Translations under genes and position numbers: made by a program
Notes under the pieces: generated by a model
Told to the model about the DNA's origin: nothing
The model's database searches: none
The model's input: only the letters and a program-made list of their open reading frames with translations
Assembly (NCBI GenBank): GCA_041690635.1
Contig: JAWLGZ010000002.1
Coordinates: forward strand, 62,001-126,000
From: JAWLGZ01 sp041690635
Lineage (GTDB): Bacteria > Pseudomonadota > Gammaproteobacteria > Thiohalomonadales > Thiohalomonadaceae
Direction of reading: 5' to 3'
Length of the DNA: 64,000 nucleotides
Shown here: piece by piece, positions 49,300-57,847 of the stretch
Layout: each line of letters opens with the position of its first letter
How positions within the stretch are numbered: position 1 is the stretch's first letter

Positions 49300-49494
49300 G
49301 AACCGGAACCGTAGCTGCCAATAAAGAGCTGCAAAGCCCTCCTGCCAGCCCAGGAGAGACTGATCTTTTCAGTCCCATGAATGTAGCCACGCCCGGCCGG
49401 GTGCATATCCGTGCCGGGACTCCTTACGACCCCGAGCACGCCACGCTTTCCGAATGGAATGCGCGTCGCCGGAACAAAGGGGGAGGAAGCGAAT

Positions 49495-49568
49495 TGGAGG
49501 CTGGGCCCGGAATCGAACCGAGGTACACGGCTTTGCAGGCCGCTGCATAACCACTCTGCCACCCAGCC
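49495..49568 (-). tRNA. cysT: tRNA-Cys (anticodon GCA)
   Basis: 74 bases with CCA encoded. Acceptor GGCTGGG/CCCAGCC, D-arm with AGAGTGGTTATGCAGC, anticodon loop CTGCAAA (GCA), T-arm with CTCGGTTCGATTCCGGG. It follows tRNA-Gly on the same strand, as cysT follows glyW in E. coli. Confidence 0.96.
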
Positions 49569-49618
49569 GGGAGGCGTCGGAGACAGCCCGCCTGTCAGGC
49601 GTAGACTGCCACCGATAC

Positions 49619-49645
49619 AAAAAAACCCCGGTCGATTGACCGAGG
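49619..49645 (-). terminator. Intrinsic terminator after tRNA-Gly
   Basis: Read on the minus strand: CCTCGGTC, loop AATC, GACCGGGG, then seven T. It is located between tRNA-Gly and tRNA-Cys, so tRNA-Cys would need readthrough or its own promoter. Confidence 0.85.
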
Positions 49646-49656
49646 CTTTTGGGAAT

Positions 49657-49722
<66 letters not shown>

Positions 49723-49732
<10 letters not shown>

Positions 49733-50364
49733 TCGGAAGCCGCACATTCTAACGCCGACTTGCCCGATGTCAAGCCGGAAGCGTTTTCTTCCGTCTTGCC
49801 GGAGACCAATATCGGCCAGGCGGCGATAAGATAAACAGTCATCGACCACAGTGTCAACAAGGCCGCCACATACAGCAATACCAGACCGATCTCGATCGTC
49901 GGCAGCCCCGCCAGCGGCTCACGATAAAGCAGCAGCAATAATGCGGCCATTTGCGCGGTGGTCTTCACCTTGCCGATGTAGCTGACCGCCACACGCTTCG
50001 AGGCGCCGAGAGCGGCCATCCACTCACGAAGTGCCGAGATGGTGATTTCGCGACCGACAATCACCGCCGCGGGCACGGCGATGAGAATACCGGAATAGCC
50101 GCCGGGATTGGCTTCGACCAGCAGCACCAGAGCGGTGGCGACCATCAGCTTGTCGGCCACAGGATCGAGAAAGGCACCGAAAGCGGTACTTTCGCCGAGA
50201 CGGCGTGCCAGGTAACCGTCGAGCCAGTCGGTCACCGCTGCCAGGCCGAATGCGACCGTTGCCGCCGTGTGGGCCCACGGGACCGGCAGGTAAAACAGTG
50301 CCACAAACACCGGGATGAGTCCCAGGCGCATCAGGGTCAGAATGTTGGGCAGTGTATAGCGCAT
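49723..50364 (-). CDS. pgsA: CDP-diacylglycerol-glycerol-3-phosphate 3-phosphatidyltransferase
   Basis: 213 residues with several membrane segments. It makes phosphatidylglycerophosphate, the first step to phosphatidylglycerol and cardiolipin. The CDP-alcohol phosphotransferase motif is visible as DWLDGYLARRLGESTAFGAFLDPVADK (read across residues 45-70: D-G-x2-A-R-x8-G-x3-D-x3-D form). The first residues MRYTLPNILTLMRLGLIPVF are typical. A 25-residue hydrophilic C-terminal tail (SGKTEENASGL and on) is longer than usual, and the stop codon falls inside tRNA-Gly. It follows uvrC by 8 bp. Confidence 0.95.
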
Positions 50365-50372
50365 GGGGCCCC

Positions 50373-52223
50373 TTAATCCTGATGAAGGGTGTCGTAGATC
50401 CGTTGTGCGAGGGCACGGCTGATGCCATGCACCCCGGCGAGTTCCTCGACGCCTGCACGGGCCACTTCCTGCAGCCCCCCGAACTGGCGCAGCAGTTGCT
50501 GGCGGCGCTTGGGTCCGAGCCCCGGAATGGCCTCGAGGGTGGAATGCTTTCTCGCCTTGGCGCGCCGTTGTCGATGACCGGTGATGGCGAAGCGGTGTGC
50601 CTCGTCCCGCACCTGCTGGATCAGATGCAAAGCGATTGAGTCCGGCGGGAGTATAATGGGGGGGTCAGACCCCGGCAACACGAGCTGCTCCAGGCCCGGC
50701 TTGCGGGAACGTCCCTTGGCCACGCCCACCAGGGTGACACCAATCACCTGCAGCTCCTCCAGCACCGCCTCCGCCTGCGCAAGTTGCCCCTTGCCGCCAT
50801 CGATGAACAGCACGTCAGGCAGAACTCCCTCTTCCTGCTTGAGGCGACGGAATCGGCGCGTGAGTACCTGGCGCATGGCCCCGTAGTCGTCGCCCGGTGC
50901 CAGCCCTTCGATGTTGTAGCGCCGATAATCGGACTTGACCGCACCCTGGCTGTCGAACACCACGCAGGAGGCGACGGTGGCTTCGCCCATGGTGTGGCTG
51001 ACGTCGATGCACTCCAGGCGCTGTGGAACGGCGTCCAGCCCAAGTGCCTCCTGGAGCGCCTCGAAGCGGGCGCTGAGGTTGGCCTTGCTCGCCAGGCGTG
51101 TCCCCAGGGCGAGCCGGGCGTTCTTTTCTGCCATTTCCACCCAGCGCGCCCGGTCGCCGCGCACGCGGGAACTCAGCACCACACGCCGGCCCACCTGCTC
51201 CGTCAGGACCCGTTCCAGCAGTTCCGCGTCCTCGGGCGGCTGGTTGACGATGATTTCCGCCGGCGGGGTGTGCATGGGATCGCTCTCCCCTTCCAGATAG
51301 AACTGGGCGAGAAACGCCCCCATGAGTTCACCGGGCGGTGAGGCGGCGGAATTACCGGGGAAAAAGGTCCGGTTGCCCAGGTTGCGCCCGCCGCGGATGA
51401 AGAACACCTGAATGCACGCCAGGTCCTGCTCCAGAATCGCCGCCACCACATCGATGTCGCCCCCGGCGGCGGTAACGTACTGGCGCTCCTGTACCCGCCT
51501 GAGGTTGATAATCTGATCGCGAAACCGGGCAGCCTCCTCAAACTCGAGCAGGGATGAGGCCTCCTCCATCCGGCGGACCAGTTCGTCCACCACCTCACTG
51601 CTCTTACCTTCGAGGAACATGACCGCATGGCGCAGATCCGCGGCGTACTGTCCGGGGGTTATCAGTCCCACACAGGGCGCACTGCAGCGCCGGATCTGGT
51701 ACTGCAGGCAGGGGCGTGTCCGGTTGCGGAAAAAGCTGTCCTCGCACTGGCGCACAGGAAAGAGCTTCTGCAGCAGGTTGAGGCTCTCACGCACCGCCGA
51801 CGCACTGGGGAAGGGGCCGAAGTAGCGCCCGGTGGTTCGTCGGCCGCGGTAGATCGACAGCCGCGGGAAAGCCCCTTCGGAGAGTCGGATATAGGGGTAG
51901 CTCTTGTCGTCGCGCAGCAGGACGTTGTAACGGGGCTTCAGCGCCTTGATGAGGTTGTTTTCAAGCAGGAGTGCCTCACCCTCGGTCCGGGTGACCGTCA
52001 CCTCTACACGCCGAACTTGCCTGACCATCACACGGGTCTTCGGACTCGCCCCTCCCTTCTGGAAGTAACTGGAGACCCGTCGCTTCAGGTTGTTGGCCTT
52101 GCCGACGTAGATCACCTGGTCATCAGCATCGAACATCCGGTACACGCCGGGCAGCGTCGTCAGCCCCTTGAGGAAGGCGCGGATGTCGAAGGGCTCCGGT
52201 GTGTGCTCCGGCAGGTTGCTCAT
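50373..52223 (-). CDS. uvrC: Excinuclease ABC subunit C
   Basis: 616 residues, full length. UvrC makes both incisions in nucleotide excision repair. N-terminal GIY-YIG nuclease (LPGVYRMFDADDQVIYVGKA, LKRRVSSYF), Cys-bearing segment CLQYQIRRCSAPC, UVR domain (SLLEFEEAARFRDQIINLRR), the RNase H-like endonuclease domain (LECIDVSHTMGEATVASCVV, LFIDGGKGQLAQAEAVL) with its catalytic acids, and a C-terminal helix-hairpin-helix (EAIPGLGPKRRQQLLRQFGG, ARAGVEELAGVHGISRALAQ). pgsA follows closely; an intrinsic terminator separates it from uvrY upstream. Confidence 0.97.
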   Translation of the reverse strand: MSNLPEHTPEPFDIRAFLKGLTTLPGVYRMFDADDQVIYVGKANNLKRRVSSYFQKGGASPKTRVMVRQVRRVEVTVTRTEGEALLLENNLIKALKPRYNVLLRDDKSYPYIRLSEGAFPRLSIYRGRRTTGRYFGPFPSASAVRESLNLLQKLFPVRQCEDSFFRNRTRPCLQYQIRRCSAPCVGLITPGQYAADLRHAVMFLEGKSSEVVDELVRRMEEASSLLEFEEAARFRDQIINLRRVQERQYVTAAGGDIDVVAAILEQDLACIQVFFIRGGRNLGNRTFFPGNSAASPPGELMGAFLAQFYLEGESDPMHTPPAEIIVNQPPEDAELLERVLTEQVGRRVVLSSRVRGDRARWVEMAEKNARLALGTRLASKANLSARFEALQEALGLDAVPQRLECIDVSHTMGEATVASCVVFDSQGAVKSDYRRYNIEGLAPGDDYGAMRQVLTRRFRRLKQEEGVLPDVLFIDGGKGQLAQAEAVLEELQVIGVTLVGVAKGRSRKPGLEQLVLPGSDPPIILPPDSIALHLIQQVRDEAHRFAITGHRQRRAKARKHSTLEAIPGLGPKRRQQLLRQFGGLQEVARAGVEELAGVHGISRALAQRIYDTLHQD

Positions 52224-52257
52224 CGTGTTACAGAATCAGGTACGGGGTAAAGATTGG

Positions 52258-52287
52258 AAAAAAATTACCCCGGTTCGGTTCCGGGGT
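52258..52287 (-). terminator. Intrinsic terminator of the uvrY/gacA gene
   Basis: On the minus strand: ACCCCGG, loop AACCGAA, CCGGGGT, then a run of seven T after a short AA spacer. The stem touches the uvrY stop codon and lies 35 bp before the uvrC start, so these genes, co-transcribed in E. coli, look at least partly separated here. Confidence 0.8.
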
Positions 52288-52913
52288 CAGATGACGCCGT
52301 GGCGCATGGCCAGCCGGGTCAGTTCCGCCTCGTTGCGCACCCCCAACTTCTCGTAGAGCCGGTGGCGGTAGGTACTGACGGTCTTGGGACTGAGGCAGAG
52401 TTTGTCCGAGATCTCTGCGAGCTTATGCCCCTGCATCAGCATCATCAGCACCTGCAGTTCCCGTCGGGAGAGCTTGGCGAAGGGTGAGTCGTTGCCCGGC
52501 AGGAGGGAGATGGCCAGGGACTGGGCGACATCCGGGCTGATGTAACGCTCACCGGTGCCCACCTTGCGGATGGCCGTAACCATCTCCTGCACACTGCACC
52601 CTTTGCTGAGGTACCCCACCGCGCCGGCCTTGAGCAACTGACTGGGAAAGGGGTCATCGGTATGGACCGTCAGGATGATCACCTTCACCCCGGGATAGGC
52701 GCGAGCCAGCCGGCGGGTCGCCTCAAGCCCCCCCATACCCGGCATACTGACGTCCATCAGGACCACGTCGGGGCGTTCATGCGCCACCGCCTCGATGGCG
52801 GCTTCCCCGCTCTCCACCTCGTGATAGACCTTGATGCCGATGGTGTCGTTGAGAAGCCGTCTGATCCCGGTGCGGACGAGTTCGTGGTCATCGACCAGCA
52901 AAACCCTAATCAT
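52287..52913 (-). CDS. uvrY: UvrY/GacA-type response regulator
   Basis: 208 residues. N-terminal receiver with acidic pocket VDDHE, phospho-acceptor Asp54 in DVVLMDVSMPGMGG and Lys near 104 (GYLSKGCS), then a LuxR-type helix-turn-helix (SRRELQVLMMLMQGHKLAEI, LCLSPKTVSTYRHRLYEKLG). It is next to uvrC, as in E. coli and Pseudomonas where it pairs with BarA/GacS and drives small RNAs that titrate CsrA/RsmA. No sensor kinase gene is nearby, as usual. A possible link to the Tad and signalling genes next to uvrC is only positional. Confidence 0.93.
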   Translation of the reverse strand: MIRVLLVDDHELVRTGIRRLLNDTIGIKVYHEVESGEAAIEAVAHERPDVVLMDVSMPGMGGLEATRRLARAYPGVKVIILTVHTDDPFPSQLLKAGAVGYLSKGCSVQEMVTAIRKVGTGERYISPDVAQSLAISLLPGNDSPFAKLSRRELQVLMMLMQGHKLAEISDKLCLSPKTVSTYRHRLYEKLGVRNEAELTRLAMRHGVI

Positions 52914-53098
52914 CGAGATGCATCCCCACCCACGGAAGGGAGGAACATACCTGAAAACCGGGCTGGTTTATAGACGGCCCCACAGGGATTGGGGGCCGTC
53001 ATTGCCGCTGATAGCGGGCAGGGTGAATTGGAACCGCCGAAAAGGCGGACAAAGCCCCGGGTGCCAATGCTGTATTCGCCGGTTCCTTCGAGAACCGC

Positions 53099-54598
53099 TC
53101 AGGCCTCCGCCGGGGCGGGCTTGTTCCCCTGCTGCTCCACCACAGGCGCCGACTCACGGGTAGCACCGGAGGGGTTGGCGAAACGGTCGTTCAACACCTG
53201 CACGAAGTGATCGGTCTCGGCGATGACGTGGGTGATCCGTTTGCGGGCACGACGCCCCCAACCGACCGGCTGCCGGCTGAAGAGGCTGCGCCAAAAGCGG
53301 GTGTTCTTGTGAAATGCCCGCTCAAGTCCCGCCTGCTCGACCACATCGGCCGCCTGCCCGCGCAGCCAGCGGGCGACACGATTCGCAGCAAATTGCCGCG
53401 TCAGGAAGTGAAGGTAACCCGCACCCGAGAGGATCAGTACCAGAAACACGGACAGCCAAATAGGTTCCGCCTGCAGGCGTTCGAACCAGGGTGCGGCGAA
53501 GCGGATCCCCTGCCACCATCCGTTCTGGATACTCAACGCCGCAAAGGCGACCGCCAGCACCCCGAAAAGAACCCCGTCCAGAGCCAGCACCTGGCGCCTC
53601 CAGCGCTCCAGGGCCTGCTGGAGTTGGGGCACCCAGCGCGCCTCAAAGTTGAGTGCGGTCTTCTCCAGGGCACCGACAATGCGGTAGGCCCGCTCCACCT
53701 CGACCTGGTGGATGCGCCGGTAGATCTCCATCAGATCGTTATCGCGCTTGGCCTCGAAGCGCATCCGCAGCCGCTCGTCATCGATCGGCACCGCGGCATC
53801 CGGGTTGTAGATGGTGTAGAAACGCCCGGCGGTCATCCCCTTCTGGGCGAGTGCCCGCTGCCAGGCACCGAACACCTCCTCCGGATTGTCCTCACGGGCG
53901 GCGGTGTCGATCTGGTTGAGGACATAGAGAAACTTGTTGGAGTCATGACGGTTCATCACCCGCCCGACCAGATGCTCCAGGGTGTCCTGCATCGCCCCGG
54001 GCTCGGGGTGGCGGGCGTCGAAGAACACCAGCACCAGATCCGAGAGGTCGATGATGTGTTCGGTGATCCGCAGGGTGGAGGTACGCTGCTGGTCGGCGTC
54101 GAATCCCGGCGAATCGATGACGATCTTGCCCCGCAGGCGCTCACTGGGACAGGTCTTGAGCTGGAGGTAGGCGTCCACACGCCGCCCCTCCCCCTCCGAG
54201 ACCTTCTCGATCTCCTCGCTGATCTGATAGAAGGGGAAGCGTGGGTCCGCATCAAGCGCCAGCCCGGGCAGCACATGGACCGAGCCCTCTCGGCTGTGGC
54301 AGACGACCGTGAACTTGTCATCGACCGCCTGGTTACCCGAACTCTGCAACGGGTACTCAAGGTAATGATTGATGAAGGTGGACTTGCCCGCAGAGAAGGT
54401 GCCGAGGATGGAGATCAACGGCCACCAGGGGATGCGCGTCGCAAAGGACTCGCTGCGGGGCAGAAAACCCATCCGGTAGGCCACGCGGTCCAACTCGCGA
54501 AACCGCTGAACCGCCGAGAGCAGTACTGGATTTTCCTGCTTCAGGTGGGACTCGAGGCTCTGCAGACGCTTTTCGATAATCGGCTCCGGTCCGAACAT
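53099..54598 (-). CDS. Dynamin-like GTPase with membrane anchor
   Basis: 499 residues. The GTPase domain has G1 GTFSAGKSTF (Lys72), G2 region near 95 (YPLQSSGNQAVDDKFTVVCH), G3 DSPGFDADQ, and a G4-like NQID (residues about 230-235). After a helical middle (AYRIVGALEKTALNFEARWV), two hydrophobic segments follow near 345-400 (VLFGVLAVAFAALSI; IWLSVFLVLILSGAGYLHFL) and a basic C-terminus. Dynamin-family proteins remodel membranes. It stands in a run of minus-strand genes with a coiled-coil membrane protein, a TPR protein and ParA, perhaps one envelope-organising operon. ATG 54598 opens on MFGPEPIIEKRL. Not classical BDLP by length. Confidence 0.82.
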   Translation of the reverse strand: MFGPEPIIEKRLQSLESHLKQENPVLLSAVQRFRELDRVAYRMGFLPRSESFATRIPWWPLISILGTFSAGKSTFINHYLEYPLQSSGNQAVDDKFTVVCHSREGSVHVLPGLALDADPRFPFYQISEEIEKVSEGEGRRVDAYLQLKTCPSERLRGKIVIDSPGFDADQQRTSTLRITEHIIDLSDLVLVFFDARHPEPGAMQDTLEHLVGRVMNRHDSNKFLYVLNQIDTAAREDNPEEVFGAWQRALAQKGMTAGRFYTIYNPDAAVPIDDERLRMRFEAKRDNDLMEIYRRIHQVEVERAYRIVGALEKTALNFEARWVPQLQQALERWRRQVLALDGVLFGVLAVAFAALSIQNGWWQGIRFAAPWFERLQAEPIWLSVFLVLILSGAGYLHFLTRQFAANRVARWLRGQAADVVEQAGLERAFHKNTRFWRSLFSRQPVGWGRRARKRITHVIAETDHFVQVLNDRFANPSGATRESAPVVEQQGNKPAPAEA

Positions 54599-54649
54599 GA
54601 CTCCCCTCGGCAGTTTGCGGCTTCGCCCTGGTTCACCCTCGCTCGGGTG

Positions 54650-55159
54650 CTACCAGGGGATAAAGCTGTTCATGAAATTCATCGGGCGCCCGACATTGTA
54701 ATTCATCTGACCCATCTGGTAGCCCATCCGTTCGGTGTTCAACGCCATGTAGTGCGCCGAGCTGTCGATGGATTTGATACTCTCACGCATGGGCTCCAGT
54801 GCATCCATCTTGGTCGCGACCGCGCTCATATTCTGTGATACCTGCCCCATGCTCCCGGTTATGGAGTCCATATCCTGGACCATGCGGTCGATGCTGGCGG
54901 TCAGACTGGCCACATTGCGTGACAGCAAACCCACGTCATGGGTGAGGCTGTAGATCAGATAGAACCCGTAGCTGGCCAGAACGATGAAGGCAAAGAGAGA
55001 GGGATACACCACCAGCTCCCACCGCCTTGCACTCGCCTCGAAACTCTTGGCGAACCGCTCCAGATGCTGATCGCCGCTCGCTGAAACAGCCGAACGCTCG
55101 GCCGATTTGATACTGGTCACCTTCGCACCCCGTTCAGTATTGTTATTTTCATCGCTCAT
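54650..55159 (-). CDS. Single-pass membrane protein with coiled-coil domain
   Basis: 169 residues. A cytoplasmic N-terminus rich in Ser/Glu is followed by one membrane helix near 52-73 (VVYPSLFAFIVLASYGFYLI). The rest (75-155) is a long helix with repeating small/hydrophobic positions (VGLLSRNVASLTASIDRMVQ, DMDSITGSMGQVSQNMSAVA), similar to the coiled coil of methyl-accepting proteins without their signalling tip. The Met/Asn-rich end GYQMGQMNYNVGRPMNFMNS, finishing FIPW, is distinctive. I do not recognise a named family. It overlaps the TPR gene upstream by one base and precedes the dynamin-like gene, so co-expression is likely. Confidence 0.7.
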   Translation of the reverse strand: MSDENNNTERGAKVTSIKSAERSAVSASGDQHLERFAKSFEASARRWELVVYPSLFAFIVLASYGFYLIYSLTHDVGLLSRNVASLTASIDRMVQDMDSITGSMGQVSQNMSAVATKMDALEPMRESIKSIDSSAHYMALNTERMGYQMGQMNYNVGRPMNFMNSFIPW

Positions 55160-55788
55160 TATTTACTTCCATTCCCCACCAAGATCTTTCCTAGTGCCTG
55201 CCCCCGCTCCCAGTCGAATCCGGAGACAATGCGCTGCAGGTGCCATGCCCTCATACTGTCCTCCGCCTCATGCCAGAGCATGGCCGACTGCTCGTAGGCG
55301 TCGACCGCCTTTCGCCCGTTACCGAGTTGCAGATGGACATTGCCCATTTCCCCATGGGCATCCGCATTTTCCGGCTCGGCCGCAATCAACCGCTCGTAGG
55401 CGGCCAGCGAATCCTGAAAGCGCCCTTCCCAGGCGGCGAGCCGTGCCGTCCGCCACACCTCCTGCGCGGACGTATCAGAACCGGATAGCTCCGGCGCGAC
55501 AACGGAGGCTGCTGGCTCCGTCGGCACCTGCGCACCGGAAACGGAGTTGTGTGGTGAATCACCTGCAGTCGTTGTCGGTGCGATTTCGGCTTTGGCCGCA
55601 GCAGATGGCGTCTCTGCCGGCTCCTGCCGGACCGATGGCTCGCTCCCGCCGGCCGTCGGCGTGAAGACAGGCGTATGCCGCGCCTGGGGCTGGGATTCAC
55701 CAAACAGTTCGTCCCGGTTCAGGACGATGGCGACGGCAATGATGATGAGCAGCAGCGTCAGTGGATGGGTCAGTTTTTTGGGCAGCAT
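55159..55788 (-). CDS. Membrane-anchored TPR protein
   Basis: 209 residues. A membrane helix (LTHPLTLLLIIIAVAIVLNR) near residues 6-25 precedes a long Pro/Ala/Thr-rich linker (about 35-115) and a C-terminal TPR pair (AWEGRFQDSLAAYERLIAAE, NADAHGEMGNVHLQLGNGRK, AVDAYEQSAMLWHEAEDSMR). ATG 55788 is chosen because GGAGG lies seven bases upstream. TPRs here probably bind a partner in the same gene set, perhaps the dynamin-like or coiled-coil protein. No lipobox, so it is held by the helix. Overlaps the next gene by one base. Confidence 0.72.
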   Translation of the reverse strand: MLPKKLTHPLTLLLIIIAVAIVLNRDELFGESQPQARHTPVFTPTAGGSEPSVRQEPAETPSAAAKAEIAPTTTAGDSPHNSVSGAQVPTEPAASVVAPELSGSDTSAQEVWRTARLAAWEGRFQDSLAAYERLIAAEPENADAHGEMGNVHLQLGNGRKAVDAYEQSAMLWHEAEDSMRAWHLQRIVSGFDWERGQALGKILVGNGSK

Positions 55789-55805
55789 CGCATTGCCTCC
55801 GTGTC

Positions 55806-56438
55806 TCACGCGTAATCTGGATAGAGCAGCGCCGCGAACGTCATCAGTTCCGTCGCCGCCTTACCTCCGGGTTCCAGTTCAAAGACGCCAAGACCTTCGC
55901 TGAACGAGCGACGGTAAGCGGTGCGCTGGTGCAGTCGATGGCGGATAAGGTTAACCCCCGTCAGCATCTCCAACGCCTCTTCCGCTTCATCGGACTCCCG
56001 TACTGCATGATGGGTATCCGCCCGGTTGACGAAGACACATATCTCCGGCATTCGCTCCCCGGCGGCACTCTCAACAATGCCGAGAAAACGCTGTGTGGAC
56101 CAGATATCCGCCTGGCTGGGCGGCACCGGGACCAGCACACGATCGGCGATCGACACCGCCGCCCGCAGGGAGTGCATGTCCGCTGAACCGACGTCAACGA
56201 TGACCTCACCGGTACGCGTACGCATCCTTTCAAGCAGGTCGTGCTCAACATGGTGGACCGAAAACCGGGGCGTGTACCCCTCATCGGCGCGCACTTCGGC
56301 GACATCACTGAGTGTCCGCTGCGGGTCCAGGTCGAAGGCATCCACCTGCCCTGCCCGACCACTCAACCAGACTGCCAGGTTGAAGGCGACCGTGCTTTTG
56401 CCGGACCCTCCTTTGAGATTACCGACAACCGTTATCAT
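55806..56438 (-). CDS. ParA/MinD-family ATPase
   Basis: 210 residues, ParA-like. The deviant Walker A is LKGGSGKST (Lys9 and Lys14, so the signature lysine is present), with switch regions VDAFDLDPQRTLSDV and VIVDVGSADMHSL, and the late VPVPPSQADIWSTQRFLGIV and VFVNRAD. There is no ParB partner, no DNA-binding domain and no MinD amphipathic tail visible. It is an orphan ParA of the type that positions cellular cargo (McdA, ParC or the like). It is 870 bp from the sulfur globule protein gene on the same strand; a role in positioning is only speculation. ATG 56438 with GGGGG upstream. Confidence 0.85.
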   Translation of the reverse strand: MITVVGNLKGGSGKSTVAFNLAVWLSGRAGQVDAFDLDPQRTLSDVAEVRADEGYTPRFSVHHVEHDLLERMRTRTGEVIVDVGSADMHSLRAAVSIADRVLVPVPPSQADIWSTQRFLGIVESAAGERMPEICVFVNRADTHHAVRESDEAEEALEMLTGVNLIRHRLHQRTAYRRSFSEGLGVFELEPGGKAATELMTFAALLYPDYA

Positions 56439-56467
56439 CCCAACCCCCAAAAAAACAAACCGGTCCG

Positions 56468-57232
56468 TTACGGTCCCGGTGAACCGGTTCCGAACCCGGG
56501 CAGTGTATCGACTTTCTTGTAATCGGAAGGGGTCGTGAACAGATGCGCCGGCTGTTCGCCCTCCCGGATATTGGTCAACTCGCGCAGATAACCACCGGGC
56601 ATCTCCTGCCGTATGGCGGTGTTCAGCCGTGGGTCATACCACTGGAGGCCCCGCTCCACTGAACCGTCGGGGGTATGCATGGCCGATGCCCACTTCTCCG
56701 TACGTCGCCCCGCGAGATCCTCGCTACCCACGAAGCGTAATTCGAAAACCGGCCGGCCCTGTATCTCCTGGCGTACCGGGAAACCGTGTTCGACGTCGAT
56801 CCATTGAACGGTGTGGACGGCGTGCCCCTGCACATTGCCGGTGATCTCCCACCTGACGGTCGCCCTGCCGTTCACACGCTCCTCGCCAACCTTGCGGCAG
56901 GCATTCCCGGGACTCCCCGCACAGGGGTTCCCCTTGCCGTTCTCGGCCATCGCCGCGACCGCAGGTTCTGCGCTCCGCTCCAGGTAGACGCGGTTTGCCG
57001 GAAGCAGCAGCCAGGCTGTGCCGCTCTTCGGACTTATGATCTCCACCACCGTCTGACCGTTCCGTTCCATCTCGGTCCGCACCCGCTCGCTACCCACGAA
57101 CATCTTCCCGGTCATGCGCTGCCCCTGGGGCAACACCTGCACGGCATCAGCGGAAAACTGGGCGCCGAACCAGCCGCCGGTGACCGGCGAGGCGAGCGTC
57201 AGGAACAGTGCGGCAAATAAAACTCGTGCCAT
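56468..57232 (-). CDS. Secreted protein, DUF4412-like
   Basis: 254 residues. MARVLFAALFLTLASPVTGG is a Sec signal peptide. The mature part has a beta-rich pattern with MTGKMFVGSERVRTEMERNG, VEIISPKSGTAWLLLPANRV YLERS-type sequence, VRWEITGNVQGHAVHTVQWI, FPVRQEIQGRPVFELRF, resembling DUF4412/outer-membrane lipoprotein-sorting-like folds, though no lipobox is present. A CxxxxxxxxxC pair (NPCAGSPGNACRK) may form a disulfide. It ends 29 bp before the ParA start, upstream of the same strand. Role unknown; the fold hints at lipid or hydrophobic ligand handling. Confidence 0.65.
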   Translation of the reverse strand: MARVLFAALFLTLASPVTGGWFGAQFSADAVQVLPQGQRMTGKMFVGSERVRTEMERNGQTVVEIISPKSGTAWLLLPANRVYLERSAEPAVAAMAENGKGNPCAGSPGNACRKVGEERVNGRATVRWEITGNVQGHAVHTVQWIDVEHGFPVRQEIQGRPVFELRFVGSEDLAGRRTEKWASAMHTPDGSVERGLQWYDPRLNTAIRQEMPGGYLRELTNIREGEQPAHLFTTPSDYKKVDTLPGFGTGSPGP

Positions 57233-57311
57233 TGGCTTCTTCTCATCATGCCTGCGATGGCGGAGACCGGGCACACCCGATCCCCACCACCACTCGGCAA
57301 ACCGGCTCTGC

Positions 57312-57722
57312 TTACTTGCCGTCGGCACCCTGGGGGGCAACCGGCGGAGCGCCGTACGGAGCGCCATAAGGAGCACCGTAGGGGGCGGCACCACCAAACG
57401 GAGCGCCGTAAGGAGCACCATAAGGAGCACCGTAGGGGGCACCACCGTACGGGGCACCGCCGTAGGGCGCATAGCCGTAGCCATAACCCGGGTAGCCGTA
57501 GGCCGGGTAATAGGCGTTGTTACCGGAGCCGTAACCGTAACCGGAACCACGGCCGCGGCCGCTCATGTTGAAGTCGAAGTCACCAGTGCCGTCGCTGTTG
57601 AACGGACCCCAGTTGCTGCCACCCCAACCCGGACCACCCCACCACGCCTGCGCGGACTGAAGCGGCAGTGCAGCGGCGCCGATCAGGGAAGCGGCGGCCA
57701 ATGCAATCTTGAGCTTCTTCAT
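57312..57722 (-). CDS. sgp: Sulfur globule-type structural protein
   Basis: 136 residues. MKKLKIALAAASLIGAAALP to AQA is a Sec signal peptide. The mature protein is almost only Gly, Tyr, Ala, Pro and Trp: WWGGPGWGGSNWGPFNSDG, GDFDFNMSGRGRGSGYGYG, YGYPGYGYGYAPYGGAPYGG, then about eight PYGA repeats. This is the composition and opening of sulfur globule envelope proteins of purple sulfur bacteria (SgpA/SgpB type). The ribosome site AGGAGG at 57727-57732 is near perfect. It marks the organism as one that stores elemental sulfur in the periplasm or in globules. The PYGA repeats are coded by nearly identical DNA, so length variation is likely. Exact Sgp subtype is not decided. Confidence 0.85.
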   Translation of the reverse strand: MKKLKIALAAASLIGAAALPLQSAQAWWGGPGWGGSNWGPFNSDGTGDFDFNMSGRGRGSGYGYGSGNNAYYPAYGYPGYGYGYAPYGGAPYGGAPYGAPYGAPYGAPFGGAAPYGAPYGAPYGAPPVAPQGADGK

Positions 57723-57847
57723 TCGTGTTACCTCCTCATCATTAAGGACAGACCTTGCGGTCCCTGGCCATCCCCCCCCACACTGGGTGAGGAATCGATT
57801 CCCGCACCGGGGATCCGGCTACGGTGAATACTCAAAATGGGTAACCC

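Noticed and set aside
49349..49381. Terminator for the STAS gene
   Set aside because: There is a six-bp GACTGA/TCAGTC stem but no T run, so I did not call it.
49300..49494. Search for a second tRNA-Leu fragment as the other end of an island
   Set aside because: The 195-bp gap has short palindromes (GACTGA/TCAGTC near 49357) but no tRNA-like sequence that I can recognise.
55806..56438. ParA-like gene as the missing TadZ of the Tad system
   Set aside because: It lies 16 kb from the Tad operon, on the other strand, is short and lacks the receiver-like N-terminal domain of TadZ.
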